This document shows positions 13,242-15,709 of a stretch of DNA of 15,709 bases, piece after piece. The notes under the pieces were generated by a model. That model saw nothing but the letters and a program-made list of their open reading frames with translations. It made no database searches and was not told where the DNA came from. Source of the stretch: DRTC01 sp964521025. Lineage in GTDB: Bacteria > Cloacimonadota > Cloacimonadia > Cloacimonadales > TCS61. The stretch covers positions 1-15,709 of the forward strand of contig CAZFPK010000071.1 of the NCBI GenBank assembly GCA_964521025.1. The letters run 5' to 3'. The translations under genes and the position numbers were made by a program. The first letter of the stretch is position 1. Every line of letters starts with the position of its first letter.

Positions 13242-13616
13242 TTATTTTTCAATCACAACAGCAGCAGTCGCATATTCCTTTAAATGTGAAATCGAAACAA
13301 AACTGTTTTTCAATCCTTTTTTCTCGAAATACTCTTTTGTTCCACCATAAAGGACTATTTGCGGTTTCCCGAGTTTATCATTCACGATTTCGATCTCATT
13401 AAATTTTATACCGTGGCTGATCCCGGTTCCAAGCGCTTTGGAAAATGCTTCTTTTGCACAAAACCTGCCGGCATATTCCTGTTCATTTCTCTTGAATTTT
13501 TCGCAATATTCTATTTCAGTTTCAGTATAGACTTTTTTCAGATATTTATCTTTTTTGGAGATGAGTTTCCGAACTCTCTCCACTTCGATGATGTCGATTC
13601 CGATTCCGTAGATCAT
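13242..13616 (-). CDS. acpS: Holo-acyl carrier protein synthase
   Basis: A 124-residue phosphopantetheinyl transferase, typical AcpS length. It moves 4'-phosphopantetheine from CoA to the serine of apo-ACP. The two signature blocks are GIGIDIIEVERV (4-15, Mg2+ ligand Asp8) and AGRFCAKEAFSKALGTG (49-65, ligand Glu56). The C-terminal SISHLKEYATAAV (108-120) carries the conserved SH. The stand-alone ACP about 4.6 kb downstream, in the same orientation, is an obvious substrate, along with any housekeeping ACP elsewhere. The ATG at 13616 has no clear Shine-Dalgarno; the sequence immediately upstream is the repeat at 13621-13650. A 42-nt gap separates it from the lipoprotein gene. Confidence 0.94.
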   Translation of the reverse strand: MIYGIGIDIIEVERVRKLISKKDKYLKKVYTETEIEYCEKFKRNEQEYAGRFCAKEAFSKALGTGISHGIKFNEIEIVNDKLGKPQIVLYGGTKEYFEKKGLKNSFVSISHLKEYATAAVVIEK

Positions 13617-13620
13617 TGTA

Positions 13621-13650
13621 TTTACCGCGAAGACGCGAAGGACACAAAGA
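13621..13650 (-). repeat. AAG/CAAAG-type short repeat, copy 2 (before acpS)
   Basis: The plus strand reads TTTACCGCGAAGACGCGAAG, then GACACAAAGA: three near-copies of an 8-9 nt unit (CGCGAAGA, CGCGAAGGA, CACAAAGA). It is the cleanest of the three copies in this window. It lies between the lipoprotein stop and the acpS start, ending about 4 nt before the acpS ATG, in the same orientation and place as the copy before recR. Confidence 0.65.
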
Positions 13651-13658
13651 TTAATTCT

Positions 13659-14387
13659 TTATTCAACCAGCAAATCACCATACCAGTGAAGACTATCTGC
13701 AGCATGGAAAATGCAGCGGAATATGTCATTCACATTTGCAGGAGCAGACCATGATTTAAAGTAAGTTCCAGGATCGTATTGATGATTATTTAATAACACA
13801 TCGATGATTTCGTGATCTTGATTGATGATGATCATCGTAATTTCTTCTGCTTCAGTAAGAGAGAAGGGAATGAAACAGGCTTCATCGAGAGGATTTGGAT
13901 ATGCAGGACCGAAACTGAGAGCATAATCTTTTGCAACTTCAAAATGCCAGTCATCCGGATCGATATTACCGGTAAGTTCTCCTAACGCATCAGTTTCCGT
14001 GATCCCGGTAAAATTCTGTAAATCTTCAGCAAAGATGGCACAAGGTGAGAAATAAACAACAATTTCATCCCTGCTGGTTTTACCCTCATAATGACCGATC
14101 GCTTTGATCTTATGTTCGCCGTAACTAATTCCGGTAGTTTGCCAGGTATATTCATAGGGTTCGATATGATCATCGATCACTTCCACATTATCGATATAGA
14201 TCACGATATTGTCCAGTTTATCAACTTTTGTAGCAGTTACGGAAATAATAATTTCATTTTCCCAGATAAAATCCTCGTTAGAAGGAGTTATAACAATGGT
14301 AACATCACCCGGATTTACCAGCTGTTCACAGGAATTTATCAACATCGAAATCGAAATCATGAATATTACTCGAATTAGAATTTTCAC
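13659..14387 (-). CDS. Lipoprotein with Ig-like and FlgD-like domains
   Basis: With a GTG start at 14387 the protein is 242 residues. I chose this start because GGAGG lies 5 nt upstream, inside the last codons of tdh; a TTG at 14399 would bury that site. The signal is MKILIRVIFMISISMLINSC with lipobox Cys20. An Ig-like domain follows (VTIVITPSNEDFIWENEI through HKIKAIGHYEGKTSRDEIVV). The C-terminal part has FGPAYPNPLDEACFIPFSL, the hallmark of FlgD-like/secretion-tail Ig domains (GxxxPNPFnpxTxIxF). It ends without a recognisable sorting sequence. It is probably an outer-membrane or periplasmic anchored protein. It follows tdh with a 1-nt gap, so the two are translationally coupled, although a functional tie is not evident. 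Confidence 0.78.
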   Translation of the reverse strand: MKILIRVIFMISISMLINSCEQLVNPGDVTIVITPSNEDFIWENEIIISVTATKVDKLDNIVIYIDNVEVIDDHIEPYEYTWQTTGISYGEHKIKAIGHYEGKTSRDEIVVYFSPCAIFAEDLQNFTGITETDALGELTGNIDPDDWHFEVAKDYALSFGPAYPNPLDEACFIPFSLTEAEEITMIIINQDHEIIDVLLNNHQYDPGTYFKSWSAPANVNDIFRCIFHAADSLHWYGDLLVE

Positions 14388-14388
14388 T

Positions 14389-15354
14389 TTAACCTCCAAT
14401 CGGTTTGTCTAATTTCTCTGATACGATCTTCAACATATCTTCCGTCATCATTTGAAGATCGTATTCATGCTTCCAACCCCATTCCTTTAATGCATCAGAA
14501 TCGTCCATTTTGTTGGGCCAACTATCTGCGATTGCCTGACGAACCGGATCGATTTTATAATCCAAAGTAAAATCAGGGATATGTTTTTTAATCTCGGCTG
14601 CGATCATTTCCGGCTCGAAACTCATAGCAGCAACATTGAAACAATTCCGGTGTTTCAGTTTGGATGGATCTGCTTCCATCAGTTCGATTGCTGCTCTGAT
14701 ACAATCCGGCATATACATCATATCGAGATAAGTTCCGGCTTTCAAATTGCATGTAAATTTTTTCTCTTGAATTGCTTTATAATATATATCGACAGCATAA
14801 TCGGTTGTTCCTCCACCAGGGAGAGTTACATTGGAAATAATTCCCGGATAGCGAACTCCGCGTGTATCGATCCCATATTTCTGATTATAATAGTCACAGA
14901 GAAGTTCACCGGCAACTTTAGTTACTCCATAAATCGAATTCGGTCGCATGATCGTATCTTGGGGAGTATTATCGTGCGGAGTTGACAGACCGAACGCACC
15001 GATTGAACTGGGAGTAAAAACTGCAAATTTTAGTTCACGGGCGATTTCCAGAATATTGAGAAGTCCTCCGACATTGATCTTCCAGGCAACTTGCGGTTGA
15101 GCTTCTCCAACAGCGGAAAGTAGGGCAACTAAATTAAAGACCGTATCGATCTTATAGTTAACAATAACCTGACTTAATTTATACGATTCCATACAATCGA
15201 TAACTTCATACGGACCGGCATTTTTAAAGTCTTCATCAATATCTGTTCGGATATCGGAAGCAACCACATGAGAATCTCCATGGATTTTCCTCAAGGCAGG
15301 AACAAGTTCCGAGCCAATTTGGCCAGCAGCACCCATTACTAAAATGTTTTTCAA
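14389..15354 (-). CDS. tdh: L-threonine 3-dehydrogenase, SDR (epimerase-like) type
   Basis: A 321-residue NAD-dependent short-chain dehydrogenase. It oxidises threonine to 2-amino-3-oxobutyrate, which Kbl then cleaves. The Rossmann motif is GAAGQIGSEL (8-17) with Asp34 to bind the NAD ribose. The catalytic residues are Ser116/117 in TPSSIGAFG, with Tyr142 and Lys146 in SIYGVTKVAGE. Substrate-side motifs of this family are seen: RYPGIIS (168-174), GGGTTDYAVDIYYKAI (180-195) and GTYLDMMYMPDC (207-218). It is not the zinc-dependent E. coli Tdh. The start is TTG at 15354, supported by GGGAG with a 6-nt gap; no ATG fits the N-terminal fold. It is the first gene of the minus-strand run, and its 3' end supplies the Shine-Dalgarno of the lipoprotein gene. 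Confidence 0.93.
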   Translation of the reverse strand: MKNILVMGAAGQIGSELVPALRKIHGDSHVVASDIRTDIDEDFKNAGPYEVIDCMESYKLSQVIVNYKIDTVFNLVALLSAVGEAQPQVAWKINVGGLLNILEIARELKFAVFTPSSIGAFGLSTPHDNTPQDTIMRPNSIYGVTKVAGELLCDYYNQKYGIDTRGVRYPGIISNVTLPGGGTTDYAVDIYYKAIQEKKFTCNLKAGTYLDMMYMPDCIRAAIELMEADPSKLKHRNCFNVAAMSFEPEMIAAEIKKHIPDFTLDYKIDPVRQAIADSWPNKMDDSDALKEWGWKHEYDLQMMTEDMLKIVSEKLDKPIGG

Positions 15355-15412
15355 TATTAACTCCCAGTATTAAACAATTTTTTATATGAGAAAAAAAAAC
15401 AGGGTAATATTT

Positions 15413-15498
15413 TGTCAATCAGAAAACTTTCACTTTTTTCGTAAAATTTTAAGCAAATCCTGACAAAAAAATCTTTTGAGGATGAATTATCATTGACA
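15413..15498. promoter_or_regulatory. Divergent promoter region between tdh and thx
   Basis: The 195-nt gap between the two divergent genes must hold both promoters. TTGACA occurs on the minus strand at 15413-15418 and on the plus strand at 15493-15498. The nearest -10-like boxes (TATAAA towards tdh, TAAAAT towards thx) lie about 26-27 nt away, too far for a normal 17-nt spacing. I therefore mark the region but do not fix the promoters. Confidence 0.3.
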
Positions 15499-15549
15499 AT
15501 AGAAAAAAGTTTTTAAAACTGCCTGTAAAATAATCAAAAGGAGATTCTT

Positions 15550-15654
15550 ATGGGTAAAGGTGATCGCAAATCGAGAAAAGGAAAAATTTTTAAAGGCTCT
15601 TATGGAAAAACCAGGCCACAAAAAATAAAAAAAAATAAAAACGCAAAAAAATAA
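15550..15654 (+). CDS. thx: 30S ribosomal protein THX (bTHX)
   Basis: A 34-residue, extremely basic protein (MGKGDRKSRKGKIFKGSYGK, then TRPQKIKKNK and a Lys/Asn tail). MGKGDxKxxxGKIxxGxYGKxRP is the signature of THX, the small peptide bound in the head of the 30S subunit and known from Thermus and many other bacteria. It is too short for the usual ORF cut-off. AGGAG at 15539-15543 is six bases before the ATG. It is the only plus-strand gene in the window and is divergent from tdh. The stop is followed at once by the promoter at 15657-15686. Confidence 0.93.
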   Translation: MGKGDRKSRKGKIFKGSYGKTRPQKIKKNKNAKK

Positions 15655-15656
15655 AG

Positions 15657-15686
15657 TTGACGAACTCGTAAAAAATATGCTATATA
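15657..15686 (+). promoter_or_regulatory. Sigma70-type promoter directed out of the window
   Basis: TTGACG (15657-15662), an 18-nt gap and TATATA (15681-15686), with an extended -10 (TGC) just before it. It begins 3 nt after the thx stop. Transcription would start near 15692-15695 and run off the right edge. Such strong boxes right after a ribosomal-protein gene often serve a tRNA or translation gene, but the target is not in view. Confidence 0.6.
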
Positions 15687-15709
15687 AGTGTTCAGAAATA
15701 AAGAGATTT

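Noticed and set aside
15413..15531. Exact promoters for tdh and thx built on the two TTGACA boxes
   Set aside because: The nearest -10-like boxes are 26-27 nt away on each strand, outside the workable spacing, so only the region was marked.

Overview
The window reads as a piece of chromosome from an AT-rich, Gram-negative, probably anaerobic fermentative bacterium. Lipobox lipoproteins and a large exported beta-helix protein support the Gram-negative assignment. The gene mix (SDR-type threonine dehydrogenase with Kbl, AcsA with an ActP-like symporter, ribosomal protein THX, beta-helix/FN3 exported proteins, a lipoprotein with a FlgD-like C-terminus) suggests the FCB side of the tree, for example Cloacimonadota or a relative. 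That placement is inference from remembered protein families, not from a search.

Every gene is on the minus strand except the last. In transcription order (right to left): tdh, a lipoprotein, acpS, a frameshifted antitoxin-like gene, acsA, a beta-helix protein, an acyl carrier protein, kbl, a DUF485 protein, an acetate-type Na+/solute symporter, an unrecognised 162-residue protein, rsmI, ybaB, a broken brnT with an intact antitoxin, recR, a lipase-like lipoprotein, and a decaying DUF4160/DUF2442 pair. On the plus strand at the right edge are the 34-residue ribosomal protein THX and a good sigma70-type promoter that fires out of the window.

Metabolism: tdh and kbl together convert threonine to glycine and acetyl-CoA. 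AcsA and the ActP-like symporter handle acetate or another short-chain acid, so the middle of the window is an acetyl-CoA/acetate and amino-acid block. A stand-alone ACP sits directly upstream of kbl, and acpS, which would activate it, is in the same strand-coherent stretch. The left block is housekeeping: rsmI modifies 16S rRNA, and ybaB and recR form the familiar nucleoid/recombination pair, here split by a toxin-antitoxin remnant.

The unusual content lies between the genes. First, several small toxin/antitoxin-like genes are each damaged: three by a single-base frameshift and one by truncation. The long genes have no frameshift. Second, the intergenic spaces are crowded with short hairpins whose stems differ but whose loops are usually 2-4 nt, often TCC, TCT or TCCT. 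Third, there is a perfect 25-bp inverted repeat whose arms are themselves palindromes. Fourth, a short AAG/CAAAG-type repeat lies in the same orientation just upstream of recR, acpS and, in degraded form, ybaB. I see no CRISPR array, no complete insertion sequence and no rRNA or tRNA gene.
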